NCBI GenBank assembly: GCA_014529385.2
Contig: CM043964.1
Location: forward strand, 6,169,997-6,233,996
DNA: 64,000 bases
DNA from: Adiantum capillus-veneris
Lineage: Eukaryota > Streptophyta > Polypodiopsida > Polypodiales > Pteridaceae
Direction: 5' to 3'
The translations under genes were made by a program, and so were the position numbers. Positions 9,665 to 21,780 of the stretch are shown here, piece after piece (the stretch's first letter is position 1; every line of letters begins with the position of its first letter). The notes below the pieces were generated by a model that searched no databases, was not told where the DNA came from, and saw only the letters and a program-made list of their open reading frames with translations.

Positions 9665-9900
9665 ACTAGTGAGACCCACTCTGACTCCTTCATAGGGTAT
9701 ATGATGCCTGCATCCAACAATTTATTAATCTCCTGCCAAAGGGCCTCCTTTTGGATTTCCCTAGTCTTATCAGTTTTTGTGCTTTAGGTCTATGTCCATC
9801 CTTAAGAACAATCTTGTGCTCTACCCCTATTGCACCTCGCAAATCCTTGTATTCTATTGCAAACAAGTTTGAATAGGACAAAATATCAATCACAGTGCCA
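9665..9900 (-). pseudogene. Ty3/gypsy reverse transcriptase N-terminal fragment
   Basis: On the minus strand the translation gives FAIEYKDLRG, VEHKIVLKDGH and, after a frameshift, LLDAGIIYPMKESEWVS. These are hallmarks of the region before the RT fingers in Ty3/gypsy elements. The piece is cut at 9665 by the end of LTR A and loses similarity near 9900, where plus-strand gag sequence begins. It is a relic in the opposite orientation to its neighbours, so it comes from a different element or from a rearrangement. Confidence 0.7.
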
Positions 9901-9902
9901 AG

Positions 9903-10262
9903 AGACCACCTCTTCAATGCTATGAGTGTGGAGGTCCACATCGTGTGGCCGAGTGTCCTATTAGGCTACAAAAGAACGCCACACTAATGCAAACCAACCA
10001 AGTGAGCACATCTACAATGCCAATACTCATGTGAAATTGATGTGTCATAGATCATTTGATTGCCCAATGTTTGAATAATCCAAATGCATTGAAGATCATG
10101 CCATTAAACTCAATTAAGGTTACCGAGGAGCCATCACAAAGTACACTTGTGGTACCAGTAAACGTACTCACACGATCGACGCTCCAAAAACAAAATTATA
10201 TTCTTGAAGAAAGAGGCATGACATCAATTGCCCAATTTCAAAAGAAGAAGAAGAAAACATGA
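9903..10262 (+). pseudogene. Ty3/gypsy gag C-terminal fragment with CCHC zinc knuckle
   Basis: The motif CYECGGPHRVAEC at 9918-9956 is a zinc knuckle of the form C-x2-C-x3-H-x4-C, the RNA-binding signature of retrotransposon gag. The frame then gives a degenerate polar sequence with stops (AQCLNNPNALKIMPL and on). The capsid part is absent. It is followed after broken sequence by the protease remnant at 10783-11663 in the same orientation, consistent with one decayed gag-pro unit. Confidence 0.6.
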
Positions 10263-10782
10263 AGGAAGAGATTGCAAAATGCAGCAAAGTCATACCCCAT
10301 TTCAAAGACCAACATAGGGACTAGTGACAACCCCGTATATATGAACAATTCTAAAGAGGATTCTGATTTAGGTGAAACCATGGAGACCAAATGAACAATA
10401 AGAAAGAAACCAACAAGGAAGATCATCATGAGCCACAATGACCAGGATCCAAGAAAAAGATAGGAACTTATCCAAACCCTACAGAGGAGATTGAGCGAGT
10501 CAAGCAATTAAGGAGTTTGGTAGAAGATACCCAAAGGGATCTAGAACCAGTACCTAGGTAGATCTAGATTACAAACACATTGTTTCCTACGCAAAAACAA
10601 CCTGAACAAGTCCATAAACCCTTAGCCATACCTAGTGTCATCCAAGAAGAAAGTGACTTAAAGTCATGGAAAAGTGTGCGTACTCAATTCTTGGTGGAAA
10701 GAATGTTTAAAGAGGGACTACATGACCCTATCAAAAAATCGAGATCCCATATTCCCCACGTCAAGGGACTGAAGCCCAAAAG

Positions 10783-11663
10783 ATGTCATTAAACATTGCC
10801 AAATTGATGGATTTCATGGCTTCAGAAGTTAGAACCACCATCATGTCCAAACTATATGGAGACCCTGAACTATTCTTAGCTCTTCAAGCTTTCCTCAATG
10901 GAGAATTGAAGGTTAGGCTACCACAATTTGCACAGATGGATGGAGTTAGGAAGATGCCAATAGAGGAGGAACACTTAGATCCACAACCCAACCTAGATGA
11001 GAACCTTGTTGTAGAAATACCTGTCAACAAGTTGGGACAATACTTTGAGGGCAATGAATTGAATGCAACCATACCAACCACTACCAAGAGATTAACTATG
11101 AAGGGAATCCTTGATGGTGGCACTGGGGTTAGCATTGTGACTAGAAATTACTAGGAAACTATGGGAAGACCTCACCTTGGGGCCACAACCATAGTAGTAA
11201 AGATGGCCAATGGGTCTATAGTTAAACCTATTGGGATTCTAGAAGATCTCAAGATCAAGGTCTTTGGACATAAAATAAGAAATACCTTCATTGTTATGGA
11301 TTTCTCCAAGCACACTATGGCCTTGTGATGATCTTAGGACGTCCTTTCATGAGGGAAGCAAAAATGGTGCATGACTGGTCTAAAAACTATGTCTACTTGC
11401 AGTTCCAAGATTTTGTCATTCAAGTGGATCTTGTAACTTGTCGAGCACATCCTCTAGGAAACATGCTTATAATTCATCATAGATCTGACACCACAGCTCA
11501 CTTGGCCCCATTGCAATATTGTTACACATGTAAAGTGGACACTGGTGTTGGAGGAGATTCTCCTTATATGGATGTTCTACCTGGGATGAGTGAGTTGGAC
11601 AATGTGGATTGGGTCCACTTAGCAGGAATCATAGACACTTGGCGAAACAGGGGGACAACCTGA
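10783..11663 (+). pseudogene. Ty3/gypsy protease region (retropepsin-like, D-G-G active site)
   Basis: The frame 10783-11154 carries MKGILDGGTGVSIVTRNY, the retropepsin flap/active-site region with D-G-G in place of D-S/T-G. After a stop the sequence continues with VKMANGSIVKPIG, and then MILGRPFMREAKMVHDW at 11325, which is the conserved I-L-G-R-P strand of these proteases. Element E at 25872-27317 has the same layout (LLDGGTGVNIIT, IILGRPWLRQARVKHNW), so both belong to related lineages. Protease would cut the gag-pol precursor. Stops at 11152 and before 11325 make it non-functional. No RT, RNase H or integrase follows. Confidence 0.7.
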
Positions 11664-11706
11664 GAAACACCTGAGTGGGATGAAATGCCACTACTCATAC
11701 CCTTAA

Positions 11707-12119
11707 CACTAGAATGGTAACATGACACTTTTATGTCCTTGGACACTTTTGTGTCCTGTTAAGTGACCACTTTGCTTGAATTATTTGAAGAGTATGAAAA
11801 TGAATTTCTAGGTGCTATATATCCACAAAGTTGCCTTATGAGCTGAAAAAAACTTAGTATTGAGGCGGTCCGGGGCGGGCAACAAGAAGAGCAACCTCTA
11901 GACACCCTTCAAGGCTCCCGTGCTGCTCAATGGGGTTGGGGCACAACACAACACAAACCAAAACAACAAACCCACAGCCAAATCCCAACTACACAAGGGG
12001 CACCACCTAATTTAAGAGCGAACTAGGACGCAAAAGAGGAGAATCGTTAGAGAAACCCACAAACAAGCAAGGAATTTACACTAACCCTAACACCAATGGA
12101 ACACTCTCACACACGAAAA

Positions 12120-12195
<76 letters not shown>

Positions 12196-15100
12196 AGAGA
12201 TAGTGCTCGGGCTGCTTTGAAACGTATCGGCAATGATCAAGCAAACACAACTATATATTTAAGAAAGAGAGAGAAAGGGGGAGGGGGTGCTTGTTGCATT
12301 AATACCTTCTTACAAATCTGTCATGAAAAATCAAAGTGAGATTAGTATTTGTTTAACATAGCTTGCGTAAATTTCACCACAACACATCACAAGAAAAGCC
12401 ACCCCAATCACTGTCTTAAAGCCAGGGGAGTCCTCTCCACCCTGTCGCCCTCTTACAGTATGTGGGATTTATGGCTAGATTGATGACAACACTAGAGACA
12501 AGCTATCAAGAACTTAACAAAAAACACCAAGACACTTACGCATCATTGTTGTCCATTACTTCACGTTGGAAGGGAGACAAAGTATCCAAGCTTAGTCCAA
12601 ATCCACCCTCCTTGATTCAGCAAATGTTGGGCTTACACTAGTAGGAGAAATGATAGATTTCCTACTCTCAATTGAATGATCACTCTCTCTCTTACAATGG
12701 CATAGAGTTCCCTTGCTAATCCCCTATTACAACACATGCACATGCATAAGACAATGAGCTTCCACTCAAGAGCTCCTTCTAGAGAGGTTGAGCTTTGCTT
12801 CTCAAGCTATAGCATAGTGCTCTTGCTTATGGCTCCCCCTTTTGTGCTAGCTACACCCTCCTTTTATAGCAATTTTGAAGGCTAGGGTTACTCCTCTAAC
12901 CATGGTTGGGTTAGATTTTCAGCAATTTATCTAATTTCTTTTGCTTGGAATTATCAAGAAGTTGGTGGGGAAAGAGAGAGGAGAGAAATGGAGGTGATAG
13001 GACTTTTCATAGTGGGTTAGTGTTAGTAGAGTTAGTATTAATTTACAAATGGAATTGGATATTTACAATGGGAGTATCCATGTAGGATACAAATAAGGAA
13101 GAAAAACTCTTAAGAGGTAAGAAAAGGTGGATTTCTTACAAGGTTGATGCTCCAAGTGTCTTGAGTAGGGCCAATTTTGACGCTTGTTGACGGTCCACTA
13201 GCTTTGATGGTACATTTTTTCTCCACTCTTGACCTTCCTTGAGAGACAAGGTAATTGAAGCTGAGTAATCAACCACCATGATGTTGTCTTTTAAGAGAAG
13301 AGGCTGAATTTTGTGGTTTTTTTGATAGATATGGGTAAATTGGAGGAGGAAAAATGAGACTAGGTGGTCAATTTTGGAATGGAATTGTGTGTGGGAGGTA
13401 TGAGTTCACCATGGTTTCTCTTATTCTTCAAGGTTGAGGAGAAGGTGAGTAGGGTGCAGAGAGGAGTGGTGAGAGAGGTGGGGATGATGAGTGGAGAAGT
13501 GTGTGTGAAAGAGGAAAATGATAAAGTGGAAGAGAGAGTGTGGCTGCATAGCATGGGAAAACTGGGGTCCACTAATAAAATCATAGCTCACAGCTCGTAG
13601 CTCAAAAAAATATGAAAAAATTTGAGGCAAAAGTTCAGCCCACGAGCTACAACTTTTGTTTGTATCACCTTTTCAAATTCGGAGAGCAAGTGAACTTTAA
13701 AAATTCAGCAAAACCGACCGTTTTTTTCCACTGCACAAGGTCCTTGTGGGGTCCTTTTTTGGATGATTCTTTTGAATACCTCCAAGAGTGAGCCCTCCAT
13801 AGTGCATGTATGCATGCCACCTACCCTTGACCTTATTTGGTAGGTCTATAATTGAAGATATTGTTGAGATTATGATATAAGTGAATAGTACAACTAAGAA
13901 AATCAAATATTGAGGGATCTAAAAAATATGTACATGTCAAATATAAATAATATAAGTGGAAAAAATATAAAGGGGTCAAAAGAAATCTCTCTCATTATGA
14001 GGCTACCATAAAAAGATAAATATTTTTGGTGTTCTAATTTTTTAGAACAAAATAGATGTAGGAAGGGAAAAATCACAATAGTGAAAAAATATACACATAA
14101 ATAAAACTAGTTTTTTTGGATTTTTGTTGGGGTGGAGTTACACCAAATATAAGAGAAGCTTACATGAAAATATTTCTATATGGAATAAAGAATATGAAAA
14201 ATGGTAAGAAAAATTCTGGTAATGGTGAGGCAATGTACAGAGCATAAATAACACACACCTAGGTAGAAATATTTAAATAAATATCAAAATAATTATGAAA
14301 AAATCTTTTATTTAGACCCTGTATACAAAGAAATATTTACATACGCATGGGCCATAATATACTTATTTTTTTATTTTATTTATTTTATTTTTTTGGCTCA
14401 ACTAGCCCAATGACTAGCTAATTGTGGGTTTTTTAAGAAGATATGGGAAAAGTCCCGTGACTCACGCACGCCTATGTACAGTGAAATGGTAGGGATAGCC
14501 ACAGTGTTTGGGTGATTTTGGTAGGGTGAGGTAACTCACTGTGGCAATTACAAAGAGACGAAAAACGGCTATCAGTATTTTTTTTGGAGTATCGATCTCA
14601 CCATTAACCTTACTCTTGCACAACATTTTTGAACATAAACTGTGTGAAAAAACGGGTCCTGTTTTTGGCTTTTTTTCAATTTTTGGCAGCTATACCACTC
14701 TAAACTTCATGTCTGTGAGGTTTAGATGCCTAGAGGTTAGGCCTTCATAGTTCTCACCATGTTTTGATACTTGTAGGGAGAGCTAGGTGTTAAAATTGAA
14801 AGTTATGACCAATTTACAAGAATTGCATAATCCTGTTTTTTGGCCAAAATTAGCACTTCTATGATTTTTTTGGTGGCTTTGTTGATATCCAAATTCAATT
14901 TTGATTGTGTAAGTGTAATGTATAACATAAAGCTAATCTTCCTTGAGTTTTGGGGGACCTAATATGCTATATAGCATAGTATATGATGATGGTTGAGTTT
15001 TTTTATTACTAAAGAATACGATACATTTTAGAGTAGCAAGTATAACTTTCTCAATATTTCTAGTTTCTTAGTCCAATTGTGTGTATTTTGTAGGTAGTAA

Positions 15101-15763
15101 CCATATCTAATCATAGACTACAAACTTGGCTAGATATTGAGTAGTTTCTATGGGTTTCTAGAGGTCATAATGCTAAACCCAGTTTTTTCATGTTTGCTGT
15201 ATTTAGCACTTTATCATTGCCCCCAAGGTTCCAATTGTAAGAGATCCATTATCCTTTTGACATGCTCCATGGATCCTTTTGAATCCAAAGGCCCAAAGCG
15301 AACTAAGAAAACATGTATATAGTATCTGTATTGAGCGTGACTATAGAAACTTTGATGATAGGTCCGCAGAATGGCAAAAATGCAACTTTTTTGTACCTAT
15401 TTTTTTTGCCCAAAAAAAAAATTGTGAGGTAAAAGAAACCATATGTTTTGGTCACCAACCCATTGAAGTTAACGGGGCATTTTATCTCATGTCCTACAAA
15501 AATCCCCACTCTTATTTATATGCAATCAACCATAAGAAATTGCTGTTTTGGGCAAAATGCACTGGTCCATCAACTTTGGAGGCTTGTAGTGACCAAGGGA
15601 TGAGAAAAATTACAAGTTTCTCATTTTTTCCATATGTAGTAGTTATTGAAATATAAGCTCATGAAAGGATTTTTCAAAATGAGTGGATCTACTATGGTTT
15701 TGGAATTTTTTCCCAAAACCCTGAAAGGACAGTTTTATGTCCTGTTAGGTTACCATTCTAGTG
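11707..15763. mobile_element. 4.06-kb TIR element flanked by TTAA
   Basis: CACTAGAATGGTAAC at 11707-11721 is matched by its exact reverse complement at 15749-15763. Both ends are flanked outside by TTAA (11703-11706 and 15764-15767). Near the ends the motif TTTTATGTCC also recurs. The sequence outside reads as two halves of the same Ty3/gypsy-derived coding region, consistent with an insertion. A TTAA duplication is typical of piggyBac-type transposons. Read as a CACTA end, the 3-bp flanks would be TAA and TTA, which do not match. The interior has a GA microsatellite at about 12124-12200 and no transposase ORF, so this copy is non-autonomous. I recognise nothing else in 12200-15700. Confidence 0.68.
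12123..12201. repeat. (GA)n microsatellite
   Basis: About 30 or more GA dinucleotides with two GGGAGA interruptions at the 3' end. It lies inside the TTAA-flanked TIR element. Confidence 0.95.
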
Positions 15764-15767
15764 TTAA

Positions 15768-16430
15768 ACATGCTAGAAGCAATGCATATAGCTTCTAATG
15801 ACCTACAAGATGAAGGTTTGACTGGCATTGGAACCAGTAGCGTCTCACAAGACTATATCCCACATGATTTGTGGTCAGAATCATCAATTGAATTTGACTC
15901 TGAGGACAAAGAATCTGAGTTAAATCTTAGTGAAAATGTGGGGACAAACCATTCAAGGCCCAATGGTACCCTAGATGACAATCTATCTAAGGGAGCAGAA
16001 GACACAAGTAGCAATTCATCTAGAGACTCTTCACTAGAGATTAACCTTAATAAAAAATTAGGCAAGAAGAGTAAGAGATATAAGAGGCGACAATATTAAG
16101 CAAATGTGAATGCTAGAATAAATGAAAATAAATCTATCGCATAATGGCTTAATTATATAGAGGCATGTGATGCTCATCGGAAGTTGGTAGATAACTGGGG
16201 TGAATACCTTCAAAGCGTTATGTGGTGTAGTCCACAACCCATTTACATCACACAACTAGAGGCTACAGAGAAGCCAAAGTTAAGTCGTACCATAAGGAGA
16301 TGTCAAAATCAAGAGTTACATCCATCAAAAGGAAGCAGCCAAATAACAGGAAGAGATTAAAAAGATCCAAGTAAGAGTTGAGGCTCAAGAAAGACAACAA
16401 CGTCTTAGACACCAACAAGAGGCTAATCTG
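15768..16430 (+). pseudogene. Acidic spacer region of a decayed Ty3/gypsy polyprotein
   Basis: Frame 15761-16099 gives an acidic, Ser-rich sequence (SIEFDSEDKESELNLSENVG) followed by a basic patch (GKKSKRYKRRQY). It has no recognisable domain. It continues the coding region that was interrupted at TTAA by the TIR element, as the orientation and composition suggest. Stops and frameshifts follow up to the protease-like segment at 16435. Confidence 0.45.
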
Positions 16431-16434
16431 GGAA

Positions 16435-17661
16435 TCACAGAAGCGTTTTTGGAAGACACTGATGATGATTCATTGAAATCTGAGCCTTCTCCACGATATC
16501 CAATTGAACTAAATAGCCTCTATGGGAGAGTACTATATAACACATTATTGGATACAAGAGCTCAACATAATTTGTTATCCTAGTGAGTTTGGTGTCAGCT
16601 AGGAAAATCACCCCTATCCACAAGCACCAATTTAGTCAAGGGTATCAATAAGAAGACGACCACTGTTTTTGGAATCCTACACAAACCTATTATTTATGAT
16701 CATGGAACCATGGTTCAAAGCTTTTTGGTCATGCATGTTGGTACTAGGGAGGGGGCTCAAATGGATGCCTATAGTCAAATGTAATATTGATTGGGAGACC
16801 GAGAATATCACAACACAAAAACCAACTCATGGCCCTACGGCTCAAGGAATAACACCTGAAATCTCACCTCTTCATAACACAAAAAACAACAAAATATTGT
16901 CAATCCAAAAAGTTACAACATCCTTGCCACTAGCACAACCCTCTAAAGCTTCAACTTCCATGGCTACGATAGACAATGCTACATCAAAGGCTCCACGTGA
17001 TCTGACTAAGGGTACATATCAATGGGTCCCCAAGGTATTGTTATCGAACCCCCCTATGGTTCAAGTTAATTTACAAAGGAAACCTTGAAGGAAGGCGTCC
17101 ACCCAGGTTAAGAAGGTGAAAACCAAATCATGTTGGATTCCCAAATAACTACTAGAAGCCCAAGGCTAATATGATGGAAATGATCGAATTAGGGTACCTA
17201 AACGTAAAGCATGTTCTTCCCTATCCACTACAAAACCATGTGAATCAAACCTTGTCATTCCAAAGCCGATGGAAGACCGTGGGAAGGGAAAGATCACAGA
17301 ATGCTACACAGCTATTCCAGAGCTAGTTTGGGCTCCAAGGCAAAACCGATCTATTCGGCTTAGCTCAGGAAAGGGGGAGTTCCATGAAGCTTCTAGCTCC
17401 TCATGTAATGCATCCATAGAGGTAAAAGCTTCTACACAACCTCCACCTACCATAGGCAGCCTCCATGAAGCTACAAAATACTTGACACCTCCCATTATTC
17501 AAGTGTTACCTGATGCACTACTTCAAGTTTGTTCATGGGAGAGTACCTTCCCACCCTTGCAACTCGATGAGGCACCCAAGGTAATAGAGAACTATTGGCT
17601 AAAATACCAACCTATTACCGATTGGAATAACTGGTTCCAAAAGGTGATGACATCCTTTTAA
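16435..17661 (+). pseudogene. Second retropepsin-like domain and W-x-P-K tail (locus 2)
   Basis: TLLDTRAQHNLLS at 16542-16580 aligns with ALLDSGAQTNLLS of the window's first ORF. The key D-S-G is D-T-R here, so it would be catalytically dead, and a TAG follows at once. Downstream in the same frame is KTTTVFGILHKPIIYDHG, which corresponds to the strand after the active site. Next come W-containing repeats: YQWVPK (about 17017), CWIPK (about 17130) and LVWAPR (about 17329), in frames separated by stops. The end (YWLKYQPITDWNNWF) precedes a polypurine tract. This locus also holds a first protease at 10783-11663, so the element seems to have carried two protease-like domains. Confidence 0.65.
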
Positions 17662-17675
17662 AGTATGATCTACCC

Positions 17676-17689
17676 AAGGAAGGGGGGAG
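17676..17689 (+). other. Polypurine tract
   Basis: AAGGAAGGGGGGAG lies 16 bp after the stop of the preceding coding region, as expected for the 3' end of an LTR element. Confidence 0.6.
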
Positions 17690-18103
17690 TCTTCATTCAT
17701 GTCAGCCTATTGAATTATTTCCCTCTTACCCTTCTTTCCCTGACCCTTGAGCTTTTCGATTTTAGGGATTGTATACATATAGATATATAGTAACTAACCA
17801 CCCTAGTTTTTTTTTAAAAATAATAATAGTAAAGAGCAAGAGCAATTAGCAAATGAGTGTTGGATAGATGACACACACGGCCTTACCGAAGAGGATTACA
17901 CCTACCTTGATGATGAGGATGGTGGTTTAGCCTTAGAGCTACCAACCGATCTCTCCAACCTCCACTTACTCTGATCCTCATCACTCGAGTGATGGAGGGT
18001 AGGTATGATTAGTACGATAGAAGTGATTATCTTTTAGAGTTTATTGATTATCAAAGTCCTGTTTTTTCACTGATGTGCCTCTGGAAGGAAGATGTTTGGT
18101 GGT
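17690..18103 (+). other. Presumed start of an LTR, no gene
   Basis: Follows a polypurine tract, so it should be 3' LTR sequence, but no partner copy is visible. A short open stretch without ATG (about 17829-17970) encodes an acidic peptide (HGLTEEDYTYLDDEDGG) of unknown meaning. Confidence 0.35.
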
Positions 18104-19213
18104 GACTATTGTGCAGTTTGTGACTACATAAGGATGCCTCCGAAGAACAATGACAATAGATTTTTACACGTTACAACAGATGTTCTCCATTATATCAGGT
18201 GTAGTACTTCCTTTTATCTATGCTTTTCACAATTACATGTTTGTATCTTGTCATTTGAGTCTCTAACAATGCATAAAATTTATGAACTTGTGACATTGCC
18301 AATTTAGATGCTATAATCTTTTCAAGCTTCTAGTACCTCATTCTTCTCTTTGAGTTTGGTCTATTAACTGTAGTAACTTTAGTAATTTTTTAGGCTATGA
18401 GGATATACTTCTCTCTAGTCAATGTGTTAAGCTGGTATTTGAGACCTCGAGTCTCCGGCTAGTTTATGCTCAAGCTGGTATTTGAGAAGTCAAGTCTCCC
18501 AGTTGGTAGCTGGTATTTGAGACCTCGAGTCCCCCAGCTACTTGTAACAACTATGACAACAAGAAAAAGAAAAAAGAAAAAAAAAAGAGAAAAGAGAAAG
18601 AAAATAGCACAAACTTCCTTGTATTTTATGTTGATCACACTTAAGTGGTATAATTGACAAGATCACTAGTTTTTAGACCCCGGCGAGCATTCCTAGGGTT
18701 AACTACTCTTTAGTCAATATTTTTTAATTAACATTGGTCAATATAGTACTTACTTTAGCCCTAGATCTTGTGTACTTCTCTTAGAGTCAACCTAATAGAC
18801 CTTAACTCAATTGTATTTCATTTAGGTACTACGCTTGTTCTAGTGGGCAATGTTACAATTCATGATTTTTTTTGCATTTCCTAGAATATCATGTATGCAT
18901 CTCACTTATTACATGCCTGCACATGCTGCCTTTGAGCTTTCACAATGTTATTTTTCTTCTGCTACAGGTACTCCTATCGTGGATCCCGATGTTGCAATGT
19001 TATATTCCGAGGGCAGAATCTACATCAGGAAGGGGGGCATGTTAACCATCGGCGTCCACTTCTAGTAGTCATGGGCCGGGCTTGTCGGTCCATTAGGAAA
19101 AGGGTAAGAGTGATTGTGATGAGAGGCGCACTGTAACTGGAACATTCAAGGGTTAGTTGGCTAAGCATGGGTGCCCACGTGTGAATGGGCGAGCTCATAT
19201 AAAAGTCACCTAA
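18104..19213. repeat. Tandem duplication, unit 1 (1110 bp)
   Basis: It starts GACTATTGTGCAGTTTGTGAC and ends at ATATAAAAGTCACCTAA. The next 1.18 kb repeats it with moderate divergence and a few indels. Inside is a local repeat of GGTATTTGAGACCTCGAGTC in three or four copies (about 18430-18535), then an A/G-rich run. Near its end is GGGCGAGCTCATATAAAAGTCAC, which contains a TATA-like box. No convincing ORF is present. It could be a promoter-bearing part of a transposable element. Confidence 0.75.
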
Positions 19214-20396
19214 GACTACTGTGTAGTTTGTGACTAGATGCCTTTGAAGGACAATGAGAATGGATGTTTACATGTTACAATGGATGTTCTCCATTATATC
19301 AGGTGTATACTTCCTTTTATCTATGCTTTCCACAGTTACATGTTTGCATCTTGTCATTTGAGTTTCTAACAATGCATAAAATTTATGAACTTGTGACATT
19401 ATCAATTTAGATGCTATAATCTTTTCAAACTTCTAATACCTTGTTCTTCTCTTTGATTTTGGTCTATTAGTTGGATTTAAGTAAGTATCTGGACCTTAGG
19501 CTAAACTAGGCCACTTGATTGCTGACTTTAATTCCTAAATAGTCTATTAATTGTAGTAATTTGTAGCTTATTCCACCTAAGTGTGACTTGTGTTGTGGAA
19601 GTCCATGTGTTAAGATGGTATTTGAGACCTCGATTCTCCCAGCTAGTTTATACTCAAGCTGGTATTTGAGACCTCAAGTCTCCCAGCTATTGGTATTTGA
19701 GACCTTGAGTCCCCCAGCTACTTGTAACAACTATGACAAGAAGAAAAAGAAAAAAGAAAAAAAAGAGAAAAGAGAAAGCAAAAAGCACAAACTTCCTTGT
19801 ATTTATGTTGATCAAACTTAAGTGATATAAGTGACAAGATCACTAGTCTTTAGACCCCGACGAGCATTCCTAGGGTTAACTACTCTTTAGTCGACATTTT
19901 TTAATTAACATTGGTCAATCTAGTACTTACTTTAGACCTAGATCTTGTGTACTTCTCTTAGAGTCAACCTAATAGAGCTTAACTCAATTGCATTTCATTC
20001 AGGTACTATGCTTGTTCTAGTTGGCAGTGTTACAATTCATGATTTTTTTTTTTGCATTTCCTAGAATATCATGTATGCATGTCACTTATTACATGCCTGC
20101 ACATGCTGCCTTTGAGCTTTCACAATGTTGTTTTTCTTCTACCTACAGATACTCCTATTGTGGATCCCAATGCTGCACTGTTATATTTCGAGGGTGGAAC
20201 CTACATCAGGAAGGGGAGCATGTTAACCACCGACATCTACTTCTAGTAGTCATGGGCCGGGCTTGTCAGTCTAATAGGAAAAGGGTAAGAGTGATCGCCA
20301 ATGAGAGGCGCACTCTAACTGGAAAATTCAAGGGTTAGTTGGCTAAGCATGGGTGCCTTAGTGCGAATGGACGAGCTCATATAAAAGTCACTTAAA
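19214..20396. repeat. Tandem duplication, unit 2 (1183 bp)
   Basis: Second copy of the 18104-19213 unit, beginning GACTACTGTGTAGTTTGTGAC. It carries an extra block of roughly 70 bp near 19470-19540 that unit 1 lacks. It ends ATATAAAAGTCACTTAA and is followed by a pyrimidine-rich leader-like sequence and a GA microsatellite. Confidence 0.75.
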
Positions 20397-20489
20397 CCTA
20401 AAAATCACTCATTCTCTCATTTGTGCAATTGAAGTCTGCTCTTGCTCCATCTCCATCTTCTTCTTCATATCCTTGTTTGTGTGTGTATG

Positions 20490-20518
20490 CGTGAGAGTGA
20501 GTGAGTGAGTGAGTGAGT

Positions 20519-20603
<85 letters not shown>
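20490..20603. repeat. (GTGA)n then (GA)n microsatellite
   Basis: A GTGA tetranucleotide run (about 20490-20522) passes into about 40 GA dinucleotides. Frames through it encode only S-L or R-E dipeptide runs and are not genes. Confidence 0.95.
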
Positions 20604-20606
<3 letters not shown>

Positions 20607-21129
20607 TCGAGCATTGCGACGGCACGGTGGTGGCAAGGCGGTTGAGCGCGGCACGGTGGTAGCTCCCTCTTTTTTGCGGCGAGGAATCCTCCACGAAGTT
20701 GAGCGTAGGGCGGTGAGTGACACACCCTTGCTCTCTTGAACTTGCTAGATTAATTTGGTTATGTGTTTGCAACCATTTGTGGCTCACATACACTGTACGG
20801 CAAGTCCATTGCTTTGAATCGTGCAACAAATGTGCACATTGGTCTTCATCAAGCATCTTGTCTTGTATTGCTCCTTGATCCTCACACATGTCTACCATAA
20901 CTTCAAGCACTTGCAAAAGACCAAACTCTTCATAACTTGACTAGGTTGACTATGTCTCCCAGCTTGTATCTACATCTGTAGAGCTACAATCACTCGGCAT
21001 ATTCTTGTCTTCTGTCTCAAGCTCGTGAATTTCCTCTAGCTTCATAGTTTCGTCTTCATTTGCAAATTGTACTCTCTACTCTCTAGCACTCTTCAAAGGA
21101 ACTTGACCATCCATACCTTGGCTTGATAG
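20604..21129. other. No gene recognised
   Basis: Unique-looking sequence between a microsatellite and a gag remnant. It has CT-rich segments but no supportable ORF, RNA gene or repeat. Confidence 0.4.
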
Positions 21130-21780
21130 CACTTCTCTCGTTTTATCTGAAACCATCCATCTCTTGCACAATTGGAGCCATTCTCTCTGGAATCCTTAGC
21201 ATTGGAACAACCCTATCTCTCTGCAGCCACAACACCCTTGGTTCTTGTTGTACAAACACCTCCCTTTGCAACACTTTTGCCTCGAATCTCACTGCTTTCA
21301 TCTTCTTTGGCATCGCCACATCTGGCAAACCCTGTCTCACCTGTTGTTTCTTCAATATCCTCCTGGTCTGCCCTTTTGCTAGAGCCATCACTTTGTCATA
21401 TGACACCGGGCCATCAACCTCTACCTTGTCTCGCACTTCTTTATGCAAGCAGTCCAAAATTTGCTCATCTTTAGAAAATCCACATTTTAAGCAGCAGTTA
21501 CCTTAATCAATTTTATCCAAAGGGCTTAGAACTCCCATGTGAATGCTTGGAAATTTTCTTCTAGACTCTTCTTCAATCCATCCAGCCTTCTCTTTACCTC
21601 ATCCAACCGCACATCTGTTACAAACTCACTTCAAAAGACTCTTCCATTGATTCATGATTGGTCTTTACTTCTTTAGGCAGTTCATCAAACCACACTTTTC
21701 TTTTCCACGTGTCAGGAGCAGAAAAACTCTCACCACACCATCTTCTCTCGACATGCCCCTTTCTAACAAAAACGATCCAT
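21130..21780 (-). pseudogene. Retrotransposon gag (capsid) remnant
   Basis: The minus-strand translation gives KVWFDELPKEVK, then, after frameshifts, LHKEVRDKVEVDGPVSYDKV and MALAKGQTRRILKKQQ. This order, an F/W-rich segment followed by L-x-x-E-V-R-x-K-V and a basic A-x-x-Q-T-R-R segment, fits the capsid region of plant Ty3/gypsy gag. The longest open piece is 21143-21457. Several stops separate the parts, and no zinc knuckle, protease or RT follows on this strand. I regard it as a decayed fragment. The family assignment rests on sequence feel only. Confidence 0.45.

Noticed and set aside
15279-15656. 125-codon plus-strand frame inside the TTAA-flanked element as a transposase
   Set aside because: Low-complexity, no start context, no DDE or zinc motif.
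11703-15767. Firm assignment of the TIR element to CACTA because of its first bases
   Set aside because: The flanks TAA and TTA do not match as a 3-bp duplication, whereas TTAA matches on both sides.
18850-19140. Frames in the tandem duplication as a transposase gene
   Set aside because: Short, different in the two units and without recognisable motif.
20398-20916. Minus-strand frame with a long S-L dipeptide run
   Set aside because: It is a translation of the GA microsatellite; flanking sequence has no coding signal.
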